Part shown: piece by piece, positions 50,402 through 63,727 of the stretch
How positions within the stretch are numbered: position 1 is the first letter of the stretch
How the letters are laid out: each line of letters begins with the position of its first letter
Notes under the pieces: model-generated
The model's input: only the letters and a program-made list of their open reading frames with translations
Databases searched by the model: none
What the model was told of the DNA's origin: nothing
NCBI GenBank assembly: GCA_036898135.1
Contig: CM072526.1
Span: 4,241,555-4,305,554, forward strand
Reading direction: 5' to 3'
Origin: Oncomelania hupensis
Lineage: Eukaryota > Mollusca > Gastropoda > Littorinimorpha > Pomatiopsidae
DNA length: 64,000 nucleotides
Made by a program: the position numbers and the translations under genes

Positions 50402-50812
50402 TTTGTCCTGGACAAAACTCCTCATTTGTTGGCGAGGTCTGTTGTATCAGCTTGGGAATATTGGACGCTTTCTGCCAAATAGTCAATAGGGCTTTCTATG
50501 ATGTAGCAATTTAGCAATTTTATATTTATGTGTTTTGTTGATATTTTATAATGATGTTTGTATTTTTATATTGCTTTTGTAAACAGGGGTTCAACAAATT
50601 AGAGTATAGCCTCAGCGTCCCCTGCGTGGGATGCCTTTATTGTAAAGTGACCGGTGGGTGCAGTGCCTTCAGTGTTACCACTGGGTGTGTTTCAGCAGAT
50701 CTTTTATGCGGATGAGGGGTGAGTACTCTTTCAGCCAAGTTGTGGTCTTGATTTTGTGGTCCTGATTCGGCTCTTTGCAGTCCGCTGGACCGTGTAAGCA
50801 ATGAAAAACTGA
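50402..50812 (+). repeat. R1 retroposon, copy g (3' part)
   Basis: From CCTGGACAAAACTCCTCATT through ATTGGACGCTTTCTGCC, AGTGTTACCACTGGG and GATTCGGCTCTTTGCAGTCC to a GTAAGCAATGAAAAACTG end. With copy f it makes almost one whole R1. Confidence 0.75.
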
Positions 50813-50849
50813 AACTGAAGTTTTTAGGGACTGCAATTTTCATTATTTA

Positions 50850-53214
50850 GGGGACTTATTTTCATTCCATAGGTTCTGGAAGTGGTTTCAAGCCTCTGTA
50901 CCAGCTGTTCAGGTTCTTTTTCCTCTCCAGCCAATCCATCAATGTCATCCGCAAAACGAAGGTTGGAGATTGCTCTACCCCCTATGCTGACTGTGCCTTC
51001 GTGATCTGCAAGGGCATCTGACATGATGCGCTCTATGAAGATGTTGAAGAGAGTTGGAGAGAGTAGGCATCCTTGACGCACACCGATTGTTGATCTGAAC
51101 CACTTTCCGATGGCGCTGTTATGGAGGACTGCACTGGTATCCTTGTCATACAGGCTTTTGATGACTTCAATAAATTTTAGGGCTGATGTTGTACACTCTC
51201 ATGGATGCCCACAGAGCTGCGTACCAGACTCGGTCAAACGCCTTCTTGAAGTTACGAAAACATGATATAGATGTTGTTGGTGCTGTAGATATTTCTCGCA
51301 GATTATTCGGAGTTCAAAATCTGTTCAGTGGTATTTCGCCCTGCCCTGAATCCTGCTTGTTCTTCAGCTATGATTTGTTCAGCTTGGGGTTTCAACCTGT
51401 TGAGTATAATTTTTAGGAGGACCTTGCTGGGATGGCTGTTGAGCCTGATGGTGAGGTAATTTTCATACTCATGAAGGTGACCTTTTTTTGGAAAGTGATG
51501 ACAAGTAACTGGGTCCATGGTGTAGGCCACTCCCCACTCCCCAGATCTTTTTACAGATAATGGTGAGGGCGTCAATCATCGATTCTCCTCCTGTTTGAAG
51601 CAGTTCCGCGGGTATGTTGTCCACTCCAGCTGACTTCCCTTTCTCCAGCGATTGCACTGCTGCCTCAACTTCTTCTCGGAGAATCGGAAGGATTGCTTCT
51701 TCTTCTCTGTTCTCGGGACATGCTAGAACTGATGGATCTCCGTTTGGTGTGTCCTTGTAAAGGTCAGAGCAGTACTCTGTCCATCGTCCAAGACTTCTTG
51801 TTCTTCTGTAAGGCATATGCCAGACTTGCTTTGGATCGTGGAGACGTTGGGTTGTTTAACACTTGTCAGTCGTTTCACAGTCTGGTACGCCTTCTTGTTG
51901 TTGTTCTTGTTCAGACTGTTCTCTATTTCCTGGCACTGATCTTCTATTCAGTTCTCCTTTGCTGTGCACATGCCTTTTCGGATGTAATTCTTGGCATCAG
52001 CTCCCTGTGAGGTGTTCTTTTTTCTTTTTCATCTCTCTTCGTTTATCACACAGATCCAAAAGTTCAGGTGTGATCCACGACTTCTTCTTTGGCCATTGCT
52101 TGCCAAGGATCTCAGTGGCGGCATTTGTCACAGCTGAGTTGAAGGTGGTGGTCATGGTGTTGACATCTATTTCACCAGCTCCCAAAATGACCAGTGGTGC
52201 ACATTTCCCTCCAATTGGGGCCTGAAATATTTCTGCCACCTCCGGATCTTCAGTTTGTCCAGGCCGAACTTCAGTCTGGTGCACTTTGCTGTGTTGACTC
52301 TCTTCAAGTGGAGCCGGAAAGACATCATCACGAGATCGTGGTCACTTCCGATGGCAGCTCCTGGAAAAGTGCGTGTCCTGCCAATGTTGATGCTTGATCT
52401 GAAGCGTTTCTTGACCATGGTTTAGTCGATCTGGTTGGGATGCTCCCCGCCGGGACTGTGCCATGTCCATCGTCTGTCTGGATTTTTTGTGGAGACCAAG
52501 CGTGTTTGCCAGTACCAGATTGTTGTATATGGCAAACTCCAAGAGTCTCAGACCCTTGTCATTTGTCTCGTTGTTGCAGTGGGGTCCACATGTGTCTCCC
52601 CAGTTGTGGTGCGCATCTTGGACAACCTTGGCATTCCAGTCTATGACTATGACTATATTCTTCTTCGGCACTTGGTCAAGGACAGCCTGTAGATTTTCAT
52701 AGAAATCTTTCACTTCGCTGTCGTCATAGTCTGATGTTGGGGCATATGCCTGGATGATGTTGATGTTGAAAGGAGCTGCTCTTATACGGATGGTATTGAG
52801 TCTACTGGAGACTGGACGGCAACCCATGACAGTGGCTAGAATGTTCTTGTAGACCAAGAATCCAACGCCGTGTTCATGCCTGTCATCTCTACCGCTGAAA
52901 TAGAGCTTGTGGCCTTTGTCTGTCGTTGTTTCACCTAGACCTTTCCAGTGCATTTGCTGATACCTTAAACGTTCCATCGATAGTGGTCCAGCTCGTGGGC
53001 CAGTTCTTCTAATTTTTCTTACGCATTTAGGGTCCTGACATTCCAGATTTCTTTAACGATGTTGTTTCTGGTGCGGATCTTGCTATGTTGTCCATCAGTA
53101 GCACACTTATCACCTCCGTCCTGGTGGCCAACGGAAGGCGCGGTCCTTGGTTTTATTCATCATGCAGTGTGTCTTGGGCAAGAAAGACCTGGCAGGGCCC
53201 AATCCTCTCCAGAC
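50850..53214 (-). mobile_element. RTE-type LINE, copy C (truncated, decayed)
   Basis: Minus-strand copy covering the 5' UTR (near 53200) through endonuclease (GVGFLVYKNILATVMGCRPV near 52840; WNAKVVQDAHHNW) and RT motif C (NLRFADDIDGLAGEE near 50950). It stops at ~50850, so the RT C-terminus and tail are missing. Multiple frameshifts. An LTR-like repeat abuts its 5' end at 53215. Confidence 0.85.
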
Positions 53215-54536
<1,322 letters not shown>

Positions 54537-54539
54537 GTG

Positions 54540-54672
54540 GTGTTTTTCATCATTTTGGTATTCTCTGCGCTTATTTACATTCCATAGGCTCAGGAGGTGG
54601 GGGTCAAGCTTCTGTTCAAGCTGTTCAAGTTCTTGTTCCTCTCCAGCCAATCCATCAATGTTATCCGCTTGT
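54540..54672 (-). repeat. RTE LINE fragment E
   Basis: Minus-strand match to the RT region around 12890-13020 of copy B (GTTCCTCTCCAGCCAATCCA is shared), directly beyond the LTR-like repeat. Confidence 0.8.
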
Positions 54673-55721
54673 TCTTTTTTTTTTAAATTGTGTCCACTTG
54701 CCCCAAGGGGTTTTATGGACTAAAGAATTTTTGACTTGACTTTGACTTTGACCTAATTCACACTTTTCTGCTATCCTATGCACCAACAGGAATCCCCTCA
54801 ATGAAACATACTTCCGGTTTCTTTCTCCGCGTGTTTTAGTGAGTTATTTCCAAATATTCAAGAATAATAACATGTGTCACTGGCCACCAGTATCGTACCC
54901 TCACATTTTTTGGGGGGCTGCAGTTTATTATCCCTTTCTATCGCCAGTGGCGCGCCTAAACCCTACCTACCTAACATTATTTGTGAATTTTTCAAAAATA
55001 TTCGGAAAAACATATAACGCCCAGATGATGGCTCGAACCCACACCTGTCAGGCGCCATTGGTTTCTGGCTTGTGGACAAGGGAAGTTAGTCCCGCCTTAG
55101 CCCACTTGGCCACAACGCTCGCCTAACATAGTCAACTACTTCGTGTTTTGTGAAGGTTGCGACGGCGAAGCTATGGAAAACTACAAGAGTCTTCAGGTCC
55201 TGTTTCACTTTCTGTCGATGATCGACGCACCTCCGAAGTCGCCACAAATACAGGCCTCTACGATTGTTTTTTTGCATCCTTTCACTGAGCATGTACTTCC
55301 TCCACCGTTTTTATACTTATCCCACTCGTTTTCTGGCTCTAACAATCGTCGTTTTCGGCAATTTGCAATATTTAAAAGTCACGCATCAAGTTTTGATAAA
55401 AGCAAAACAAGCCAGACCGGAACTTGGTTTCATTCTTACCTCGTTTTAATTTATAATGGCGATACCCACGAGTTTTTATGAGAGGTGCCGGAAAGTTGTG
55501 ATATACCTGTATCCTTTCGATCTGAAGGAGATTACATGTTCGTTCTTATGCGGGTTGAGAATAAGCTGAACGGTGGATCATTTCTCCAAAATCACAGTCT
55601 GATCTCGCCCCTCTGTATCTGTGATACCTAGGTACGCGATCTTCCGCATTGCTGGCAAGGATTTCTATCAACCTGTATAACGCTTATCTATGATTGACCT
55701 ACATAGATTAATCTGAGTTGG
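54673..55721. other. Non-coding with a tRNA-like segment
   Basis: No gene supported. A Ser/Leu-type tRNA-like sequence lies at 55020-55118 (listed separately). The open frame at 55143-55481 has no recognised domain. Confidence 0.4.
55020..55118 (-). repeat. tRNA-like sequence (Ser/Leu type)
   Basis: Minus strand: GTGGCCAAGTGGGCTAAGGCG matches the A box of class II tRNAs and GTGGGTTCGAGCC the B box. The length between them allows a long variable arm. Stems look imperfect, so a pseudogene or SINE head. Confidence 0.5.
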
Positions 55722-55790
55722 AAAATTTGCTCAGTGGTACTTCGTCCTGCCCTGAATCCTGCTTGTTCTTCAGCTCTGATTTGTTCAACT
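55722..55790 (-). repeat. RTE LINE fragment F
   Basis: Short minus-strand match to the start of the RT (CCTGAATCCTGCTTGTTCTT, encoding EEQAGFR in other copies). Confidence 0.75.
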
Positions 55791-56019
55791 AGTTCGCTGG
55801 TGTCAGAATAACGTGACCAGTGGCCGCCTATACGCTCCGGTGTCGTGTGACTATAATTTACAAGTAACCTTAACCTTGAGGAAAAATGATTTTAGGAAAG
55901 CGATCTTGTATGCAGTTGTTGGAGTTTGCTGAATAAAGTTGAAAAACTTTATACGACTCCTGTTTTGTTGCTGAGTAAACAGGCTGAGGGAATAAACGAA
56001 TTTGAAAGAAAAAAATAGA

Positions 56020-56185
56020 GATTTCTCTTATAGGGCACTTACAAGCTCAGAGAGCTTCTCAAGGCGCTGGCCCGTAATATCTAGCCATCAAACAATAGTT
56101 TGCTGAAGTCAGGATTCGAACCCACGTTGCCCAAGGCGCACTCACACAAGTCGTGCGCTCTGACCACTGAGCTATCCCTGCGCCT
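56020..56185 (-). mobile_element. tRNA-derived SINE
   Basis: Minus strand: a very tRNA-like head GGGATAGCTCAGTGGTCAGA with B box GTGGGTTCGAATCC, then a short body and a tail GGCCAGCGCCTTGAGAAG. That tail resembles the 3' end of the Deu-type SINE at 16191-16625 (GGCCAGCGCCTTGATCC). It lacks the Deu-like core, so it is a simpler SINE sharing the same LINE tail. Confidence 0.65.
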
Positions 56186-56473
56186 TTGATATACATAGTG
56201 TTCAAGCATCGGGGGCTGAAACGACCGTTTGATAAAGCGGTGTAAAAGCAAATTTACACAAGTAAAGAAGAGAAAAAAAAATAAGAAGGGGAAAACTGTG
56301 GAGTCTGGTTTAGCATTACGATGATCGTTCTAATGAAAATAAAAAATTAAGTAGGCTTATCACACTGTACAGTACAATATAAGGTTGGAAGTAATGATGC
56401 ACGAGAGAAACATAATGCAAATAAAACTAGAAGTCGTGTCATCGAAAGATTTAGTTGTAGGTTACTACGCATA

Positions 56474-57628
56474 TTGTTTGTAGCGTATTGTGTGTAGCGT
56501 ATCGTGTTTAGTGGAAGGCGCTACCAAACACCAAGGGTCAGAACTCTCAGAAAGAAAAACAGTTTTATTCCAAAGGCTGTCTCATTACTTAATAAATGAC
56601 ATGTGTGTGTGTGTGTGTGTGTGGGGGGGGGGGTGTGGGTGTGTTTTGTTTGCCCAAAATAATCTCATTTCACATTTGCTGTCGTTTAATGTTAGCATGC
56701 ATAAGTGTAATTATATTCATATGTGACTGTGCATTTTTATCCTCATTGTCATTATGATTGTTGTTATTATTATTGTGATGTTTATTCCTTGTTGATTGTA
56801 ATTGTACACCACAATGTAATTTCTTGTAAAAGATAATAAAGTTGTCTTATCTTAGTGTGTTGAGTTTAGCGTATTGTGTGTAGCGTATTGTGTGTAGCGT
56901 ATTGTGTGTAGGGTGTTGTGTGTACAGTATTGTGTGTAGCGTATTGTGTGTAGCGTATAATGTGTAGAGTATAGTGTGTAGAGTATGGTGTGTAGAGTAT
57001 GGTGTGTAGAGTATTGTGTGTAGAGTATGGTGTGTAGAGTATTGTGTGTAGCGTATTGTGTGTAGCGTATGGTGTGTAGAGTATAGTGTGTAGAGTATGG
57101 TGTGTAGAGTATGGTGTGTAGAGTATTGTGTGTAGAGTATGGTGTGTAGAGTATGGTGTGTAGAGTATTGTGTGTAGCGTATGGTGTGTAGAGAATTGTG
57201 TGTAGCGTACTGTGTGTAGCGTATGGTGTGTAGCGTATGGTGTGTAGCGTATTGTGTTTAGCGTATTGTGTGTAGCGTATGGTGTGTAGAGTACGGTGTG
57301 TAGAGTACTGTGTGTAGAGTATAGTGTGTAGAGAATGGTGTGTAGAGTATGGTGTGTAGAGTACTGTGTGTAGAGTATGGTGTGTAGAGTATGGTGTGTA
57401 AAGTATGGTGTGTAGAGTATTGTGTGTAGAGAATGGTGTGTAGAGTATGGTGTGTAGAGTACTGTGTGTAGAGTATGGTGTGTAGAGAATGGTGTGTAGA
57501 GTATGGTGTGTAGAGTATGGCGTGTAGAGTATAGTGTGTAGAGTACTGTGTGTAGAGTATGGTGTGTAGAGTATGGTGTGTAGAGAATGGTGTGTAGAGT
57601 ATGGTGTGTAGAGAATGGTGTGTAGAGA
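56474..57628. repeat. 14-bp minisatellite, split by an insertion
   Basis: Units of the form GTATGGTGTGTAGA (variants with ATTG, ACTG or GCG) repeat about 55 times from 56861 to 57628. Two to three units of the same array lie upstream at 56474-56512. The block between ends in GATAATAAAGTTGTCTTATCTTA, a LINE-like 3' end, so a retroposon has split the array. The 259-codon minus-strand frame over the array (LHTILYTPYSTHHT-like, 14-residue period) is a by-product. Confidence 0.9.
56513..56856 (+). mobile_element. LINE/SINE 3' end inserted in the minisatellite
   Basis: About 340 bp with no ORF, a GT microsatellite (56604-56645) and an AATAAAGTTG-TCTTATCTTA terminus. Both flanks are minisatellite sequence. 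Family not identified; the AATAAAGTTG terminus resembles that of the CR1/L2-like LINE at 48858. Confidence 0.6.
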
Positions 57629-58727
57629 CACTTTTCAGGTTTAAATGATTTGACCTACCCTACCATTTCCACTTCATCGATTATCCTACAGCAGATGTTG
57701 ATGCCACCTAGAGACAAACGAGACTAGCAATAACAAATAGTAGCCTACTTAAATAAAGTAATTTGAAATGGTAACTTCAAAGTTCTGATGTTGGGAGCAT
57801 AGGCCTGGATGATGGTGATGTTGACCACAGCGAAGTGGAGGATTTCTATAAAAATCTACAGGCTGTCCTTGACCAAGTGCCGAAGAAGGGCATAGTCATA
57901 GTGCAAGGCGACTGGAAAGCCAAGGTTGGCCACGATGCTCACCACAACTGGGGAGACACATGTAGATCCCACTGCAACAACGAGACAAATGACAGGGGTC
58001 TGAGACTGTTGGAGTTTGCCAGATACAACAATCAGATACTGGCAAACACACTTGGTCTCCACAAAAATTCCAGACGATGGACATGGCACAGTCCCGGCAG
58101 GGAGCATCACAACCAGATCGACTACATCATGGTCAAAAAACGCTTCAGATCAAGCATCAACATTGGTAGGACACGCACATTTCCAGAAGCAAACATCGGA
58201 AGTGATTGCGATCTCGTGATGATGTCTTAGCTTTCCGGCTCCACTTGAAGGGAGTAAACACAGCAAAGTGCGCCAGGCTGAAGTTCGACTTGGACAAACT
58301 GAAGACCCGGAGGTGGGCAATTAGGCCACAATTGAGGAAAATTTGCACCACTGCTCATTTTGGGAGCCGGGGAAGTAGATTTCAACACCATGACCACCAT
58401 CTTCAACTCAACTGTGATAGATATCGCCACTGAGATCCTAGGCAAGCACTGCCCAAAAAAGAAGCCTTGGATCACATCTGAACTTTTGGACCTGTGTAAT
58501 AAACGAAGAGAGACAAAAAAAGAAAAAGAACACCTCACAGGAAGCTGATGCCTACCGAAAACTCAACAATGACATCCGAAAAGGCACGCGCTCACCAAAG
58601 GAAAACTGGATAGAAGATCAATGCCAGGAAATAGAGAACAGTCTGAAGAAGAACAACAGAAAGAAGGCGTACCAGACTGTGAAGCGGATGACAAGTGTTA
58701 AACAGCCCAAGGTCTCCACGATCCAAA

Positions 58728-59009
58728 ACAAAATTAAATTTTATAAAATATATTTTTATAAATTTAAAAATAAATTATATGGTTCCAGTTAAATGTTTTA
58801 TATTGAGTATTGTTAGTTTCCTTGTTACGAAGTTAGTTTGTTTATTCCTTTAATTTTAAATCAATGTTTGTCTTTGCATGAATGCGGATGAATGATTAAA
58901 CTAAATGTGTGAGTGATTGAAAGAAGGACTAGTTGTAAGATTAGCAAAGAAATGCTAACATCATTTTCTTCTTGTAATAAAATATTGAATCTGAATCTGA
59001 AAAAAAAAG
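58728..59009 (+). mobile_element. 5'-truncated LINE 3' end with poly(A)
   Basis: AT-rich insert breaking copy D between GATCCAAA and GTCTGGC. It ends TGAATCTGAATCTG and a run of nine A. No coding sequence. Family not identified. Confidence 0.7.
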
Positions 59010-59515
59010 TCTGGCATATGCCTTACAGAAGAACAAGAAGAGTACTGCTCTGACCTTTACAACCACACACCAAACGGAGACCCATTAGTTCTAGCATGTC
59101 CCGAGAACAGAGAAGAAGAAATCCTCCCAAGTTTCCGAAAAGAAGTTGAGGCAGCAGTGCAATCGCCGAAGAAATGGAAGTCAGCTGGAGTGGACAACAT
59201 ACCCACGGAACTGCTTCAAGCAGGAGGAGAATCGATGATTGACGCCCTCACCATTATCTGTAACAAGATCTGGCAGAGTGGGGAGTTGCCTACACCTTGG
59301 ACCCAGTAGCTTGTCATCACTCTTCCCCAAAACGGTAACCTTCAGGAGGAGTGTGAAAATTACCGCACCATCAGCCTCATCAGCCATCCCAGCAAAGTCC
59401 TCCTGAAAATAATACTCAACAGGTTGAAACCCCAAGCTGAACAAATCATAGCTGAAGAACAAGCAGGATTCAGGCCAAGGCGAAGTACCACTGAACAGAT
59501 TTTCAACCTCAGATT

Positions 59516-60448
59516 ATGGTATTTACCAACAAATCTATTGATTTTAATAGTAATACATTTTTATCAATCAAGGTAAACAATATCCAAGTTTATCCAAGCA
59601 AATCTGTTAAATTTCTTGGAATTGTTTTCCATTATAAACTTTTGTGGAATTGTCATATTACACACTTAATTGATAAAGCAAGAAAAAACAAGTTTATTAA
59701 AAGTGCTATCTAAACAACCTTGGGCAAACAACTCTTCATGTTTGATCTCTATAGCTATTGCTACTATTAGATCTATATTAAGTTATGGAAAAGAAGTTTA
59801 TTTTACAGCTTCAAAATCAGCTTTAAATAGGTTGACTAGCATTGATTCCATGTCTTTAAAAATAGCTCTTGGCATACCCCAGTGGTCTTCAACTTCAAAA
59901 CATATAAAGAAGCAGGAGTACTACCATTTCTTGACCAAAACCGGTTACAAACTGCACAATATGTTACACGGGCAAGATCAATTGTAAATTCTACAACAAA
60001 TGAGCTAGGTGAAAATATTGAAATTAACAAAGGGTTTAAAAATAAAAGTGTTTTTATGTCAATTAATGAATATATATTTCCTTTAACAGACTCCACACCA
60101 ATTGACACAACTTCACCATGTGTTATTCCATGCAGCCCATATCCGCCTTGGCTTCTTTTAGCTCCAGAGATAATTTTGGATTATGGTGATATTTCTAAAA
60201 AAGAAAATCCTTTATTATTGGCAACAATTGCACAAGAGTATATTCATTTATATTCTCAAAATTCGTTACAAATATATACTGATGGATCAGTTTTAGAAAA
60301 CGGAAATATTGGAGCAGCATTTTATATTCCTGATTTTAAAATATCCCGACAATATTTTTTACCGAGAGGTAGTACGATTTTTACAGCTGAACTAATTGCA
60401 ATTTTAATGAGTCTATCTTTTATAACTGATTTTACTAGTATTCCTTAA
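59516..60448 (+). pseudogene. LINE RT C-terminus and RNase H start
   Basis: Frames shift twice (near 59700 and 59890). Readable parts: VKFLGIVFHYKLLWNCHI (RT thumb), IATIRSILSYGKEVY, LKIALGIPQWSSTS, then RNase H with YTDGSVLENGNIGAAF (catalytic Asp) and FTAELIAILMSL (catalytic Glu). Another 1-nt shift at about 60447 precedes the rest. Confidence 0.8.
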
Positions 60449-61116
60449 AAATTGCAATATTTTCTGATTCAAAATCAGCTTTATCGGCTTTGTCATCTTG
60501 GTTTAGCAAGGAGCGACAGGAACTGTTAACTGAAATAAAGCTTTTATGTCATCAAATCATTACCAGGGGATCGGATATTTCATTAATGTGGATACCTAGT
60601 CATTTAAATATATTAGGAAATGTCATTGTTGACCATTTAGCAAAGAGTGCTGCATCTTCGGACGAATCCATTAAATTATTTGTCAACCTTACAACAAATG
60701 AAATTAATAATCAAATAAAACGATGTGCTTGGAATCAATGGAATGAGAAATACAAGCAAGAGGTCATTGAAAAACATTACTTGGATAATTCACCCGTTTC
60801 AAATAACGTTATATCTATTTCAAAATCTTTTTATATTAACAGTTTATTTCACAGACTAAGGCTAAATGCTTGGCGTGCTCGTTTCATAAATCCTCCAGTT
60901 CTTTGTAATTGTGGTATATTTTTTAATGTAAATCACTTAATATTTGAATGCCAACAAAACTATAACCATTTTCAGCCTTTACTCTTTAGATTAAAGAAAT
61001 TAAAGCTACCTATGTCAATCTCAAGTATTGTATATCCAGAAGATCATTCTGATTGGTCATTGAGCTTAATGCTCATAGATTTACTTAGAGGTCATGAATT
61101 ATTCAATTTTTTTTAA
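60449..61116 (+). pseudogene. LINE RNase H end and C-terminal domain
   Basis: Continues RNase H with IFSDSKSALSAL (third catalytic Asp) and LMWIPSHLNILGNVIVDHLA (His and fourth Asp), so the active site is complete if the frameshift is disregarded. Then a C-terminal domain with LRLNAWRARF and a zinc-knuckle-like CNCGIFFNVNHLIFEC. Ends with TAA at 61114. Confidence 0.8.
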
Positions 61117-61724
61117 ATATCTTCTAACAATTAGTTTAGTAATTGTCTGTTTATTCTTTGTACCTAATTTATTTAATTAAGCATTATTAGTTTCATTAAA
61201 TATATGTTATTTATTTATTTATTTATTTTTGGATGGAAGGGAGGGAGGGAGGGTGGGGGGAATTATTTATTAATTTGAATTTGTTTTAGTTTTGATTGAT
61301 TATTTTATCATTTTTCTTTTAGTTTGTTTATGGGGTGTGCGGGGGAAGGGGGAGTTCGGGGGTGGGATGGAAGGGGGAGGGGGGTAAGGGCCTGGAGGCC
61401 TAACTTCAACTTTCTGTAAGACGCAAAATAACATTTATAAGTACTTCGTTCTTCACAGGTGAAGTTGAAATTTTTTTTGTTTCTTTTTTTTTTTTTTTGT
61501 TTCCTTTGTGTGTTTCTTAATCAATGAATTGTTACAATGGAATGAATGTATGTTGTTAAAAGTGTATGTGTATGTTAATAGTATGATGATCTTTATAGTT
61601 TGATTAATTAATTACTTCATTTGGAAAATATCTATGATATGCGCATGTTAGATTTTGTAAATTGTTTATGTTACATCAGTACAACTTATGTTAATCTGAT
61701 GAATAAAAATTGATGCAACAACAA
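61117..61724 (+). other. 3' UTR of the RNase H LINE
   Basis: Non-coding, with G-rich (61235-61260, 61340-61390) and T-rich runs, up to the AATAAAAATTGATGC end. Confidence 0.6.
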
Positions 61725-62868
61725 AATACAGCACCAACAACATCTATATCATGAGTTCGTAGACTTCAAGAAGGCGTTTGACCGAGTCTGGCATGCAGCT
61801 TAGTGGAAAACCATGAGAGTGTACAACATCGGCCCCTAAAATTATTGAAGTCATCAAAAGCTTGTATGAAAACGCTACCAGTGCAGTCTTCAACAACAGC
61901 GCCATCGGAAAGTGGTTCAGAATAACAATCGGTGTGCGTCAAGAATGCCTACTCTCTCCAACACTCTTTAACATCTTCCTAGAGTGCATCATGTCAGAGG
62001 CCCTTGCAGATCACGAAGGCACAGTCAGCATAGGGGGTAGAGCAATCTCCAACCTTCGTTTTGTGGATGACATTGATGGATTGGCTGGAGAGGAACAAGA
62101 ACTTGAACAGCTGGTTCAGAGGCTTGACACCACCTCCTGAGCCTATGGAATGAAAATAAGCGCAGAGAAGACCAAAATTATGGACACCCAATGCCAATCC
62201 GTCAACACAGTGCATAGCTTCAAATATTTAGGAGCCATTGTATAGGACAATTGGTCCCGACAGGATCACACATACAACTGCTGCCTTGGCAAAGTTGAAG
62301 CAAATTTGGAAAGACAGGACCATCAGTCTACATTCCAACATAAGACTGCTGCGCTCTTTTGTCATCTCCATCTTCCTATACGCTTGCGAAACATGGACCC
62401 TCACAGCAGATCTACAACGAAGAATACAAAGCATGGCTATGAGGTGCTACCGAAGACTTCTGGGCATTTCCCATACCTTGCACATCACCAACAATGAAGT
62501 CCGACAGATCATCACACAAGCCATCGGACAGCAGGATGACATACTCACAGTGGTGAAGAAACGGAAACTCCGATGGTATGGCCACGTCACCAAATCATCA
62601 GGCCTTGCAAAGACCATCCTGCAAGGCACGTTGCAAGGAGGTAGAAGAAGAGGGAGACAGAAAAAGAGGTGGGAAGACAACATTCGAGAATGGACTGGTT
62701 TGACACTGAGCGAAGCCATCAGGGTTGCTGATGACAGAGAAAGATGGAGTACGCTGGTTAAACGATCATCTGTGGTGCCCCTACAACCTCCGAGTTACGG
62801 GAGAGGATAGGATGGGATAGGAGGAACTTGATAGTTCAGGGACAATAAATATTCCCCCAAACACCATT

Positions 62869-63725
62869 TGACGTGGGGTTTTATTGTTGCTGGGCTCTGC
62901 ACAATGGACTGCTATTACCCACTCGTCTTAGTCTTTGGGGATCGCTAGTAATCTCCCTTTAACTTCACTTAATACATTTAGTTATTTAGCTTGGTCTGTC
63001 TTTCGGCTGGGGTACAGAGATAGATAGAAAAATGGTAAAAGATCACTGTCACACTAACTTTCACACGGCTATGAAACATATGTAGTCCAGCCAATTGATA
63101 ACAGTAAAAATCACACATTTATTTCCTCTACTCTATACACGATCTTCGATGTACAAAACTAACTTAAAAGTTCAAATGTCAATGCGAATGGTTCGCTCGC
63201 TGATAGTCTAGGCAGCTACTGTTTTTTTCATCGGGCACTGGATACTTTCTGCCTTAATGGTCAGAGTTCTTGAAGAGTGGACTACTGTGGTCCAGTTTAT
63301 ACAGAGTTTGGTGCACTGAAAGCTGTGTACTTAGCTCAGTGCCCGAAGAGCTGTGTTGCGGTGGATTCTGTGACAAGCTGGGTTATCATGGAGTCTTCTC
63401 CCTGTGGTTAGACTGGTGGGCTATCTTCACGCAATGCTGGAGATGCCTCGGCAGCCAACGTTCAGCGACGACTTGTTTTTGTTGTTCGCTGATTTGGGCT
63501 CACGATATAATGCCTGATCGTCTGTAACATATGAGACAAAATTCTGCACAACCCTGTATAATAGGTGTGTGCAGAGCGTCTTCCTGAAGGTCAAAGTAGC
63601 CCTCAGTGATTAGCTCCACATCTCTATATATAAGCGACGAACATTCTGCTAAGTCCGTGGTCCACAGGAATATCCACTCTAATTTCCTATACATATATAA
63701 ATATAAAACGTGGCTAACTACACAC
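62869..63725. repeat. LTR-like repeat family L2, copy 2
   Basis: Near-identical partner of 19356-20221, starting TGACGTGGGG and ending CTAACTACACAC. It follows the 3' tail of RTE copy D after ~50 bp. Copy-specific small indels, no coding potential. Confidence 0.6.
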
Positions 63726-63727
63726 GG

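Larger units (their letters stand above)
59516..61724 (+). mobile_element. RNase H-bearing LINE (I/Jockey group), 5'-truncated
   Basis: Inserted in RTE copy D with loss of ~20 bp of target. Contains the RT C-terminus, connection region, RNase H and 3' UTR ending GATGAATAAAAATTGATGC. Distinctly AT-rich compared with the RTE around it. The presence of RNase H places it in the I/Nimb-like part of the Jockey superfamily by general knowledge. Confidence 0.8.
57785..62815 (+). mobile_element. RTE-type LINE, copy D, with 5' inversion and two insertions
   Basis: Plus-strand copy in three pieces: 57828-58727, 59010-59515 and 61725-62815, ending GGATAGGATGGGATAGG. The first 40 bp (57785-57825) are the reverse complement of RTE sequence at 11093-11133 of copy B, adjoining forward sequence from 11141 on: a 5' inversion. 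It is interrupted by a LINE 3' end (58728-59009) and an RNase H-bearing LINE (59516-61724). Recognisable remnants include IVQGDWKAKVGHDAHHNW, RFVDDIDGLAGEEQ (FADD altered to FVDD) and RRRGRQKKRWEDNI. Dead. Confidence 0.85.

Noticed and set aside
55143..55481. 112-codon frame as a gene
   Set aside because: No recognisable domain, start context or neighbours; could be chance in low-stop sequence.
56852..57631. 259-codon minus-strand frame with a 14-residue period
   Set aside because: It is the translation of the 14-bp minisatellite; the open frame is a consequence of the unit lacking stops on that strand.
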